64,000 nt of DNA, taken from positions 41,184,755 through 41,248,754 of the forward strand of contig CM048853.1 of NCBI GenBank assembly GCA_026545225.1, written 5' to 3'. Below the pieces are notes generated by a model. That model ran no database searches. It was not told the DNA's origin and was given only the letters and a program-made list of their open reading frames with translations. The stretch's first letter is position 1. Each line of letters starts with the position of its first letter. Of the stretch, positions 23,930 to 34,693 are shown in pieces. Origin of the DNA: Cornus controversa. Taxonomy: Eukaryota; Streptophyta; Magnoliopsida; Cornales; Cornaceae. Both the position numbers and the translations under genes were made by a program.

Positions 23930-26290
23930 TAATAAAATAATATAATATAATATATATAACAAAAGTTCCCCGACCCATCCCTTTATATTGCAAATTTAAC
24001 ACTTTACCTATATATGCCCCTCAATGTTACGGTGGAAAGTAATCTGGATAGTTCTTTGGTGTGTGTTGAAAAATTTTAAATTTATTTATATGATTTATAT
24101 TATTAAATATAAATTTTTAAAATTTGAATAAAAATTTAGAGAAAAAAAATTAAGTAAACAGTTTTAGGAGTACGCCTACAATGCACCCAGTGTAAATATA
24201 TCAAGTGAACCGTGCATGTATAACACGTAGAGTAGGTTTTATCGCCCGTAAACAACACGCAAAATCTAGATTCACCGGTGTACCGAAAAACTTGAACAGA
24301 TATGAAAAAGAGAAGCCCCGCCCGGTAGCCATCCTTTTGTAATATATACACAAATTTGCATATGTGTTGCATATATATTTTTTTTCCACCCTTCTCGTTC
24401 TGAATTTAATTAAATTAAAGCTTTGCATTAGGTAGTTGTCGATCTATTATAAATTCTAATAATCCGCGCATATTCCAAATACAATCAATTTTTTATAATT
24501 GATCACTTTGTACCTTTTAATTTGGCAACAAACTCATTTGAACTTCACTCTACAATTTGTTGAATGTTGAAAAAGTGACGTCACGTGTATTTTACTTGAC
24601 AAATCAGTTATAAAATTTTCATTTTATTCTTTTTTAATGACTAAAATGTCCCGAATCATTTTATGATTCATATAATCACTTAAAGTTGAAAAGTGATAAC
24701 ACAAATCACATCACTTCAATAGCATCCCTTGAAGAGCTCATGCCTTCTGAAATCTATTTACCTCAATTGAATATTTTAGACATGATCTAAGTCACATCAA
24801 GCGAAAGCGAGAGAAGGAATAGGAGTAGGAGCGAGAGTAGCAAAAAAAAATTTAATTTTTTTTTTATTATACAGCGCGGAATGTGCGCAAAATGTAGAGT
24901 GTGAGAGCGACACCCTTTTAAAAGAATTACATGACTAAGGTCACGATATAATCAGAAACATTACTGGAGGAGTGAATAACAAATGTTTGGATAAATTAAA
25001 GGGGGTTAATTTGTTGCCAAATTTGAAGACGGGTAAGTTGGCAAACTTTGATATTTATTATCATTATTTTTTAACATTTTACCCCTATTTTTTAAAATTA
25101 AATAATAATATAAATATTTGATAATCTATATTTGTATAAATCGTAAATGATTTTTTGCTCACCAGTGATCAAAAAATTATTTCACATCATGTATAGTAGT
25201 CATTGGATATGATTGCAATGTTTTTTCGGTAACTACATTTTTTATACTTAGATCATATTCAACGGTTACTATACTTGGTGTGTAGAAAATTTATTGCTTG
25301 TTGGTGAGCAAGAGGTCATTATTGTTTATTCTATTCCTTCTAGCACCTCGAGTAATAGAATCATTTGGAATAATTACAATTTTGTTTTCAACACAAAATT
25401 GAACCTCCCAAACACAAATCTTATTTTCAAAATAGAAAATTAAAAATATGTCTCTTGGAAAAAATAAACAAATAACTAAATAGGAAAGTAAATTAGTATA
25501 TAAAATAAAAGAGCATTGTTATTTAGTCCGACTAAAAAAAACCGAAATATAACCCACTATATGCATTGATTGTCACGATTGCACGGTTGTCTTTCTATAT
25601 CACATCTATATAGAAAGTGAATCTCTCTTCCAACATCTTATATTCGCAAATTTCACGCTTCTTTTTTTATATCATATATTTACATCTACACACAAAGTGA
25701 TCTATTTTTTATATTAGAGTTTTTTACATCAATCAATTTTAAATCGAGTGAAAGAATGTCGTTAATTATGTCATTTTCTAAAATAAAAATATCTGCAATA
25801 ATAACAATAACAATAATAATAATAATTGAAATAATACCTTGAAACAAATTCTCACAAAAGATCAACACTCAATAAACATACACATAAAGCTGAAACTTAT
25901 AAATGCCAATATAGATTAAAAAATGAAATCAATCGTCTTGTGGGATAAATATTCATAAAATCCATATATACCATAATAACAATACAAAATCTTCGGCAAA
26001 CCCAATCCTTATACAGAATTGATGCTCATAAAACCCTGAGATATGTCCAATAACATGAGCTAATAAAACAATTTTAAAATAAATAAAAGAGAAAAAGTAA
26101 ATATACAAAGTACAAACCCATTTCTCATAAAGGATCAAAACCCATTAAAAACGAGACTTAACAAATAATGCATTTTTTGTGGGCCACACGATAAGTGGAT
26201 ACATTGGCTCCAAAAAACACATATACACAAAAGAATATTATATCTTCAGATTTTTATTTTTTGTTCCAACATCCTAAAAAAAACACAATG
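23930..26290. other. Intergenic AT-rich region
   Basis: No gene supported. Contains a poly-A/T rich stretch and, at 25890-26080, copy 2 of dispersed repeat D. Short ORFs at 24136-24428 and 25686-25868 lack protein character. Confidence 0.5.
25890..26080. repeat. Dispersed repeat D, copy 2
   Basis: Same-orientation match to 3120-3345, without the internal ~55-bp duplication seen there. Probably a fragment of an unidentified transposon. Confidence 0.5.
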
Positions 26291-26294
26291 CTGA

Positions 26295-26339
<45 letters not shown>

Positions 26340-26340
<1 letters not shown>

Positions 26341-26495
26341 AGAAGCGCTAGCCATAGTGGTTAGAGTGACTGTCGCTCTACACTAGCCAACTAGTTGAGA
26401 GTTTGATGCATATAATTGTATTTTCTAATAATTTTATAATTAATTTTCTTGAGTCTCTCATTTATTGTAATTATCATTATGTCCAACTATTTTAA
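26340..26495 (+). mobile_element. tRNA-derived SINE-like repeat, copy 1
   Basis: Begins after a (TA)n tract with gctagccatagtggttagag, which fits a pol III A box (TRGYNNARNGG). A weak B-box-like gagagtttgatgc follows at the usual spacing. The body (gagtctctcat..aattatcattatg) is shared, inverted, with 26890-27035. Confidence 0.5.
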
Positions 26496-26889
26496 AGAAA
26501 ACAATGTTTCTTTTCTCTCTAAACAACAACTAAGAGAACCTTAACAAAAAAACACAATCAAAATAGAATCCTACCAAGAGTTTACCTCATCCAATACAAT
26601 CTCTTTCTAATAGAAGACCAACTTATAATAAATTTTAAAAGAGAGTCCTACCAATATACACATACAAAAATACTTAACTATTTAATGGATCAAACAATTT
26701 CTTTCTATTTTTTTTCTTCTTTGTAGAAAAGGTGTCCTTTTTTTTATTAGGTCCTGAATATTCTTTATTTTTTATAATATTAAAATTAATAAAAAAAATA
26801 ACCTATTTCTTACCATCAAAATTTTAGATAAAAAAATATGAGGTTTTTAGAAAGAGAAGAAACGTTCTTAATGGATATTTTTTCTTTAA

Positions 26890-27028
26890 AATAGTAGCTG
26901 GGGCATAATGATAATAATTATAGATGAGAGACCCAAAAAAAATTAAATGTAAATTGTTGAGAAAAATTATTACACGCATCAACCTCTCCACTAACGCGAC
27001 AGTCATCCAGCTATTGCGCCCAGCACTC

Positions 27029-27035
<7 letters not shown>
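26890..27035 (-). mobile_element. tRNA-derived SINE-like repeat, copy 2 (inverted)
   Basis: On the minus strand it reads GGCGCAATAGCTGGATGACT, then GTTGATGCGTGTAATAATTT and GTCTCTCATC..AATTATTATCATTATG, aligning with the plus-strand copy at 26340-26495. It also starts next to a (TA)n tract (27032-27061). Confidence 0.5.
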
Positions 27036-27061
<26 letters not shown>

Positions 27062-27072
<11 letters not shown>

Positions 27073-28550
27073 TACAAATACCCAGGGGTGACTAAACATA
27101 ATTTTAGCCCTTAGGCGAAAAATATAAGAGTGACATTTAATATGTAATATACTAATATTACATATTAGTTAATAATGTTTATATAAAATCATTCTTATTA
27201 AAATTATTATATTTAATTGGACCATTTTTTACTAATAAATCTCTTAATTTTTTAACAATACTTTTCTGGTGCATTAATATTTGTGTGAATAGAATATGAT
27301 ATTTGCTTCATATATATATTTTTAGTTGATTCACTTTCTTCCATTGTTTTTCATGTTCTTCGTAAAGACTTTTCTTTAGGGGGTGCAACTTGGGTTGGGT
27401 AACCCGAACCCAACCCGAGTCCAGCCCAATTTTTTATAAGCTTGTGTAATTATTTTTATAATTAGAGTTAAACTTGGGTTGAAAAACCTCAACCCAATTT
27501 GTTTCATAACAAAATCAACTTCAATATAATATCAGCTTTTGCAGACCTCTTGTGAGTATTCAAGTTTTTATGTTTTAAAAACATTACATATATGTTGACT
27601 TTGTTACTTGAAAAAAAGGAATTAAGGCTTTTGAGAACTATTTTAGGATCGAGAAAGCACTAAAATAGGCTCTTACAACACTTTTTCTTCTTGTTCCTTT
27701 TCTTGTCACGAAAGATTAAAAGAGTCAAAAGAGAAAGAATTTGGTCGATGGGAGAGCACTTTGAGTTGGAAGGAAAGTTGTGGAGTAAAAATGAGAGAAA
27801 ATTTGAGTTGAAAAGATGACTTACATTTTGTTGTGTTTGGGAGTATTGAATCGGTGACTTAAATTTGAAATTGGAGAAAACTCGATTTAAAATTTGAACT
27901 AAATTTGCTCCAATTACAAATCCAATGATTCTCTCAAACGAGAAAGTATTGAATATCCAAGGCTACCATATCCCCTTACAAGACACACTCTTCTATATTC
28001 ATATTATTTAATATATTTTTATTTATATTTTAGAGTAAAATATTATATCTATGTAACATAATATTCAAAATAGACATTTTACTCGTTCTGAAACAAGGAT
28101 ATAATGACAATGATTTTTTTTTTGGGAATTTGACGATTTTTGAATGTGTGTTTTGTGAGTGGGGGTACTGAATCCCATCACATAACATCTCCACTCACAT
28201 AAATATAACTTTTGAAACTAACGATCCGTATCATTACTCAAAATATAATAAAATAAAATAAAATAAATAATTTTTAAGTGCAAGTCCAATTAAAAGTGCT
28301 GGACACTTTTCTCATAGAAGTGTTCTCTTTTTTTTTTTTTGTTTTTTTTGATATGTATGTGTGCTTTCTCTTTTTCAAATTTATAATTTATATGGTTTTA
28401 TTTAAGAAAATCATAACAAGGACACTCACCTTAACAGCATTGATAAACATACAAGGGAGGTTGGCTAAATACAAAGCCAATATTTCCATCAAAAGCAAAC
28501 TGTTAAGGGGTAATTGAGTAATTTCAGAAAAGAGAAAAAGAGGTGTACTA
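27062..28550. other. Intergenic region upstream of MUG
   Basis: No gene. At 27377-27430, tagggggtgcaacttgggtt followed by CCCGAACCCAACCC resembles a hAT-type terminus whose partner end was not found. The (AT)n and poly-T tracts are low complexity. Confidence 0.45.
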
Positions 28551-28559
28551 TATTTTGAC

Positions 28560-29704
28560 CTAAATACCCATCTTTCTCTGCACAACCCTGCCTGTATTTT
28601 TATCCCAACCTTCGAACGCCCCCTTCTGCCCCTGTAATTCTCCATCTCCCCTCTCTCTCTTGCCCTTCTCTCTTTCCAATTTTCCACACTCACGAACAAA
28701 CTCACTTACCCGCCAATTTCTCTCGCTCTTCCCTTTTTCAAATTGTCGTTTGCCCTCCACTCACACCAATCCAAACCCTAGTTCTAAATCCAAATTCGAT
28801 ATCCTCAGTGTTTATTATTATTATTATTATTCAAATCTGTGACCAGATTGTGTTCTCTTTTCGTAATTCTTCGACTTTCACTCCACACCCAACTCGTCTT
28901 TATGTTCTTCGAAGCTTGTACACTGGATTTTGTACTCGCACAGAAAAGCTAGGGTTTCGTATTTTCCAGGTATTCCTTTATTGATATGTATATGTATATA
29001 TTTTTGGGCTTCTGAAGAGCTGTGATGGGTTGTGATCGATTTTGGTGTTTGTTGACGTTTTAGCTCAATTGGGTTTTTTTATGGTTATGTCATTCATCGG
29101 TTTGGTTTTTGTGAAGTTTGCTACGTTTTTCTTTAATTGATGCAGCTCCGAATAATCGATGTGCGGGTGTGAAATTTAGAGGCTTTTGGTTCTGATGTTG
29201 TTGCAGACTCGCACAATGGAGAAGCCAAATAGTGACTGGAGCAATTGTGAGTGATTGCGTAGTTTGCTATGCCTTTTCATTCCTTTTTGGTAATAATAAT
29301 AATTTTCTTATGTTCTGGTTATTATGTTTTGGTTTTGTCTCTTTGAGATAAAAATATAGATTTTTTTTCGTGTTTGTGCTTTAGAAGGCAGGCCTGATAT
29401 TATATAGCTAAAGAGAAAGAGGGCAGTGTTTCTACAGTTGTACATTGATTATTTATTGGTGGGGTTCAATAATTTGAGAAGAGTTTCCAAATTGGTATGT
29501 TTTTTCGTGCGTGTTTTGTTTTGATTATTGTTACATGCTTGCTTCTTATATTTGTTAATAGTGGGTGGCAATATGGTTCTTTTACTAAAGGTAGCTATTT
29601 TTTGAGGCAGGTGTGGTTTGATACTGTTAGCAAGAAGGTATTTTGAATTTTAATTGTTGTGCTGGGGAATAATTGCTGTTGATATTGGGTGATTTACTTC
29701 TTCA
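28560..29704 (+). promoter_or_regulatory. Promoter and spliced 5' leader of the MUG gene
   Basis: A pyrimidine-rich core region (28620-28760) is followed by a leader containing the common plant motif gctagggtttcg. Two likely leader introns: donor gtattcc at 28971 to acceptor gatgcag at 29145, and donor gtgagt near 29247 to acceptor gaggcag at 29611. An upstream ATG at 29216 gives a 12-codon uORF in unspliced RNA, but the second intron's donor cuts it. Splice sites are inferred from consensus only. Confidence 0.5.
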
Positions 29705-32014
29705 ATGGCTAATCATGAGGTGATACTCGGCCAAAATCACAATTTGGCTCTTGGACAGAAGCAGCAGTTAGTGCTAGGCCATAATCATGATCTTGGTCTT
29801 GGTCAGAACCATGATTTGGGATTGGAACAGACCCATAAGCATGATTTGGGTCTGGGACAGACCCATGACCATGATTTGGATCTGGGACAGACCCATGACC
29901 ATGAGATGGGTTTAAGTACTCATGATCATGAGATGGGTTTGGGTCATGCCCATGACCATGAGATGGGTTTAGTACAAATCCATGACCATGGAGGAGATGA
30001 TGGTCAGAATTATGAACATGAGAATGGGTTAGCTTTGGACCAAAAGCCTGATCATGAAGGCCACAAATTGGATCTCCCTGCTCAGAACCATGAGTTAGTT
30101 ATATCCGACAACAATGAATTGGCTGTTTCTGAAAATCAAGAATTTGATGAGAATTTGGAACTAGCTGTGGACCAGAACCAGGATATGGCTACTGAATCTG
30201 CACACGATATGAGCATTCAGCAAGCCCAGCTTGTTGTCACTCCCGTCATTCAAGCGCGTACCATGGTTGCAGCTCCTACTTATGAGATGCTTGTGGGACA
30301 AGAATTCCCTGATGTCAAGAGCTGCCGAAGGGCATTAAGGAACACAGCAATTGCCCTTCACTTTGAAATGCAGACCATAAAATCTGATAAAACTCGTTTC
30401 ACTGCTAAATGTGCGACTGAGGGATGCCCCTGGCGCATACACGCCGCAAAGCTTCCTGGTGTTCCGAATTTCACCATCAGGACCATTCACGAGTCTCATA
30501 CATGTGGAGGAATTGCTCATCTAGGCCATCAGCAAGCTTCAGTTCAGTGGGTTGCAAACTCTGTGGAGCAACGGCTTAGGGAAAACCCCAATTGCAAGCC
30601 GAAGGAGATACTGGAAGAGATTCACCGAGTTCATGGTATCACTTTATCTTACAAGCAAGCCTGGCGGGGCAAGGAGCGGATTATGGCTGCCATGCGTGGA
30701 TCCTTTGAAGAAGGGTATCGCCTTCTTCCACAGTACTGTGAACAAGTTAAAAGGACAAACCCAGGAAGTATTGCATCTGTTTACGGGAACCCAATAGATA
30801 ATTGCTTCCAGCGTCTCTTTATTTCATTCCAGGCATCAATTTATGGTTTTCTGAATGCTTGTCGACCACTCCTTGGGCTTGACAGGACCTTTTTGAAAAG
30901 CAAGTACCTTGGCACTTTACTTCTAGCTACTGGTTTTGACGGGGATGGTGCTCTGTTTCCTTTGGCATTTGGTGTCGTAGATGAGGAAAATGATGATAAT
31001 TGGATGTGGTTTCTCTCTGAACTCCATAACTTGCTTGAGCTTAATACAGAGAACATGCCTAGGCTTACTATTTTGTCGGATAGGCAGAAGGGCATTGTAG
31101 ATGGAGTAGAAGCAAATTTCCCGACGGCGTTTCATGGATTTTGCATGCGTCACTTGAGTGAAAGCTTCCGTAAGGAGTTTAATAATTCAATGCTTGTCAA
31201 CCTATTATGGGAAGGTGCTCATGCTCTCACAGTAATTGAATTTGAAGCCAAAATTCTAGAGATAGAAGAGATATCACAAGATGCTGCATATTGGATTAGA
31301 CGAATTCCACCTCGTTTGTGGGCTACGGCATATTTCGAGGGAACACGTTTTGGGCATTTGACAGCTAACATCGTTGAATCATTAAATGCTTGGATCCTAG
31401 AAGCCTCTGGGCTTCCAATAATTCAGATGATGGAATGTATAAGAAGGCAGCTTATGACTTGGTTCAATGAACGGAGAGAGACAAGTATGCAGTGGACATC
31501 AATTCTTGTGCCTACTGCCGAGAGACGCGTTGCAGAGGCTCTTGAGCGTGCACGCACTTATCAGGTGCTTCGTGCTAATGAAGCTGAATTTGAAGTTATA
31601 TCTCATGAAGGAACAAATATTGTTGACATTCGGAACCGTTGCTGTCTTTGTCGGGGTTGGCAGCTGTATGGTTTGCCCTGTGCACATGCTGTGGCAGCGC
31701 TCCTTTCTTGCAGGCAGAATGTCCATCGATTTACTGAGAGCTGTTTCACAGTTGCGACTTATAGAAAGACATACTCACAAACTATACATCCCATTCCAGA
31801 TAAAACTTTGTGGACGGAGTTATCTGAAGGAGATCCAAATGCAAGCAAAGCTGCTGAGGTTGTTATTAATCCACCTAAATCACTTAGGCCACCTGGCCGA
31901 CCAAGGAAGAAGCGTGTGAGGGCAGAAGACCGTGGCCGCGTGAAGCGAGTTGTGCATTGTAGCCGTTGCAATCAAACAGGCCATTTTCGAACAACATGTG
32001 CAGCACCCATTTAG
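29705..32014 (+). CDS. MUG1: MUSTANG-A domesticated Mutator-like transposase
   Basis: A 769-residue single-exon protein of the MUSTANG family, host genes derived from MULE transposases; in Arabidopsis these affect growth, flowering and fitness, presumably as nuclear DNA-binding regulators. Domains in order: residues 8-160, Gln/His/Asp-rich repeats (LGQNHDLGL, GQTHDHD and HDHEMGL units); about 195-275, MuDR-type N-terminal zinc-binding domain (C..C..HxC pattern around CPWRIHAAKL and HESHTC); about 385-480, MULE core; about 645-665, SWIM zinc finger (CLC..CAH); about 730-741, AT-hook-like RPPGRPRKK; about 752-765, zinc knuckle CSRCNQTGHFRTTC. DDE candidates are Asp393 (LDRTF), Asp459 (SDRQKG) and Glu558 (IVESLNAW), so the triad looks retained. 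No terminal inverted repeats flank it and no PB1 domain is present, as in subfamily A. The exact family member is inferred. Confidence 0.93.
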   Translation: MANHEVILGQNHNLALGQKQQLVLGHNHDLGLGQNHDLGLEQTHKHDLGLGQTHDHDLDLGQTHDHEMGLSTHDHEMGLGHAHDHEMGLVQIHDHGGDDGQNYEHENGLALDQKPDHEGHKLDLPAQNHELVISDNNELAVSENQEFDENLELAVDQNQDMATESAHDMSIQQAQLVVTPVIQARTMVAAPTYEMLVGQEFPDVKSCRRALRNTAIALHFEMQTIKSDKTRFTAKCATEGCPWRIHAAKLPGVPNFTIRTIHESHTCGGIAHLGHQQASVQWVANSVEQRLRENPNCKPKEILEEIHRVHGITLSYKQAWRGKERIMAAMRGSFEEGYRLLPQYCEQVKRTNPGSIASVYGNPIDNCFQRLFISFQASIYGFLNACRPLLGLDRTFLKSKYLGTLLLATGFDGDGALFPLAFGVVDEENDDNWMWFLSELHNLLELNTENMPRLTILSDRQKGIVDGVEANFPTAFHGFCMRHLSESFRKEFNNSMLVNLLWEGAHALTVIEFEAKILEIEEISQDAAYWIRRIPPRLWATAYFEGTRFGHLTANIVESLNAWILEASGLPIIQMMECIRRQLMTWFNERRETSMQWTSILVPTAERRVAEALERARTYQVLRANEAEFEVISHEGTNIVDIRNRCCLCRGWQLYGLPCAHAVAALLSCRQNVHRFTESCFTVATYRKTYSQTIHPIPDKTLWTELSEGDPNASKAAEVVINPPKSLRPPGRPRKKRVRAEDRGRVKRVVHCSRCNQTGHFRTTCAAPI

Positions 32015-34560
32015 TCTTTGTTATGAATTATTGCTTCAGCACTCTTAAATTTGGGTAAACTTCTCTTCTGTGCAAATATTCTTGTCAGTTCTGTTTATTA
32101 TTTATGGAGTCCTATTAGTTAGATAAGCAAGGGATTGCTATATTGCTTTGTCCTTTACAATAGGTGAATTAAGTTCATTGTCAGTTGTCTTAATAATACA
32201 TTATTATTGTGGATTAACCTAATGGTTTCAACTTTCGTATTATACATAGTGATTTTTTAGTGTTTTAGGGATTTGTGTTCATCGTGGCTTTTGCTTCACC
32301 ACAACTATTTTTGAACTTGTTCTGTTTTGATTTTCATCTTATTTGATTGATTTAAATGTAAGTTTTGGACTAGGCTTGTGAATTTAAGATTTGGCCTCAG
32401 CTCCACTTGGAATGATGGATATGAACTTAGGCTTCGGCATAGCATGTCAGCATTTCGTATAGAGGTTATTTCGTCAGATGTAGCGTCCCTTACCCATGGT
32501 GAACTAAAAGAGTAATGCTAGGTTTTTGTAGCGACTCCAATAAATAGAGTCCGACTCTTGTCAGCATTTAAAAAGAATAGAATCTCTCTCCCAAGTGTTT
32601 ATCTCAATCATTAATTGCCATATCGGTTGGTTTTTGCTACTGATTTTCAAGTTTATTGTTTTCCAAACTAAAATTATTGGTGCCTCCAAATTTTATTGTT
32701 GGGTTCCAAATGCTAATTGTTGTGTGATATATGTTGAATGTTGATTAATTATGAAATGGAAAACATATAATTACTCCAAATTGAAAATAGTTTAGGATAG
32801 GTGTTTTCATGCCATTTTCAGTTTTTCAACTTTTGGGAATTTAACTTGCTAGTGTTTGTTAATGTTTTCCTGTATTGCAGTGGGAATAGTTTCTATTAAG
32901 AAAATTTCACTGCAATACCCTCTTGATTAAGTTTTCATTTTGGATTATAGCAAAAGCATGAAGTGACAAACCAAAAGCATGTTAATTGCAAATTATATAC
33001 AAGTATATTATATAGATATTCTATTGGTAGTGTGCAATATATGCTTGAAAAGGGCAAGAGGAGGCTTTGCTCTTGTAAAAGGGTAAAGACGTTTGAAATT
33101 GCAATTAGGAGATGGGTCTTTTGCTAAATTTGACATGGACATTAGGCCTATTTTTTATAGGTAGCCTAATACACACATTTGAATTTAAACGTTAATGACT
33201 ATATGTATAAGTTTTATAAAAGCTTTGGTTTGTCTTTAAATCTTTTTCATTTAACATCTTACAAAGCATACTTAAAAAGCACTGACGCTTCTCTTAGGTG
33301 CAATGATGGTGTCGGACGCTCAAGGATATGTGTTGGGCATGACTAAAAGTGTTTTGAATTTAATTTATAATCAGATACGGCAAGGACATTTTTAGGACAT
33401 CTTGAAAGCACGAACTAAGTCTCTTAGGTGATTTTTTTTTTTTTACAAAAATAAGATTTAATGCAATTTAATTTATTTTTTCAAAATTCTTTTAAACTCT
33501 TTTTTTGATTTGTCCTTGCGTGTAATGCTTTTAAAGTTTCTCAACAAGAATTAGGAGAGTGAAAATGTATGGGAAAATAAAATTGAAATGGAACTCAAAA
33601 TTATGTTTTAGCAGTAGAACTTTACGTTGTAATGAAAGAAAAAGTACATGCAGCCACTCCAAGTACTGGAATTATTTCAAATTGTCACTTTAGCAGCAGA
33701 ACCATTTTTTTATGTTCAAATTATCATTTTGACAGGAATTATGTTTAGGACAAATTCTTATATTTGTCTCATCACTTTTTACCTATATATTTGTCTTATA
33801 AATATAAAAGGGTACAGTCATCAATTTATTAAATAGTTTTCTTTTTTTAAATATGATTATTATCATTTCTTTTCTTTTTCTTCATTAATTAACCAAACAC
33901 TATAAGTGTTAAGTATCATTACAAATAAAATTCTATTTCTAAAAAGAAAATGATATAACTTCCAAATTCGCTTTCAGGTTCAAAATTCATAATGAATATT
34001 TGTGTGAAAAGGTGCGTAAGTATTTATTTAACCGAAAAAAAAAAGTTCGTAATTTCCAAAGCCACATATTTTAAATCTGCAAATTCTGATCCAATCATAT
34101 TTCCCACTTTTTTGCAATTTCTTTTGAATTTGTAGCTATAAAATAATTTTTTTTCAAGGGAGCGGGAGCGGGAGCATTTATTTTTTTGTGCGCCAAAAAT
34201 GATGTGTACAGAATCAATATAGAATTATAGATACTACCTTGAGAATCTACATGTTAATTAGCAAAATGTGCGTGCACACATTACGAAACCAACCAACACT
34301 CAAATTGATAACATTCGACATTTCGACTTCCTGAGCATTTCCATTGTCGGATCCATGAATATTTTCGGTCTGTTTTGATATTGTCAAAGAATTAGTACCG
34401 TTGGGAAAGAGAGCCATAAGAAAATATGGAATAGATTCGACTCAAAAAAGGAATAGGAAGCTGAAAGTGTGAGAAAAATTGAAATACTGAATTGGTTTAA
34501 ACTCTATGGTTCACCTAATGCGCTCAAAAAATCTAGCATCGTGATTTGATGATCTAAGTG
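32015..34560. other. 3' UTR of MUG and intergenic region
   Basis: The first 200-250 bases are probably MUG 3' UTR. Beyond that the sequence is AT-rich with poly-T and no supported gene. The end near 34560 is the likely 3' boundary of the converging FLK gene. Confidence 0.45.
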
Positions 34561-34693
34561 AACCTGAAAGGAAGCAAATTACAATACAGACTGTCCTATA
34601 GAGGAATTATTCTGTATGTTTACCAATGCTGGACTAAAAAATAGTGTGAGCATATCATAAACTTGATAATCAAAAGGGGCTACCACCCCCTGC

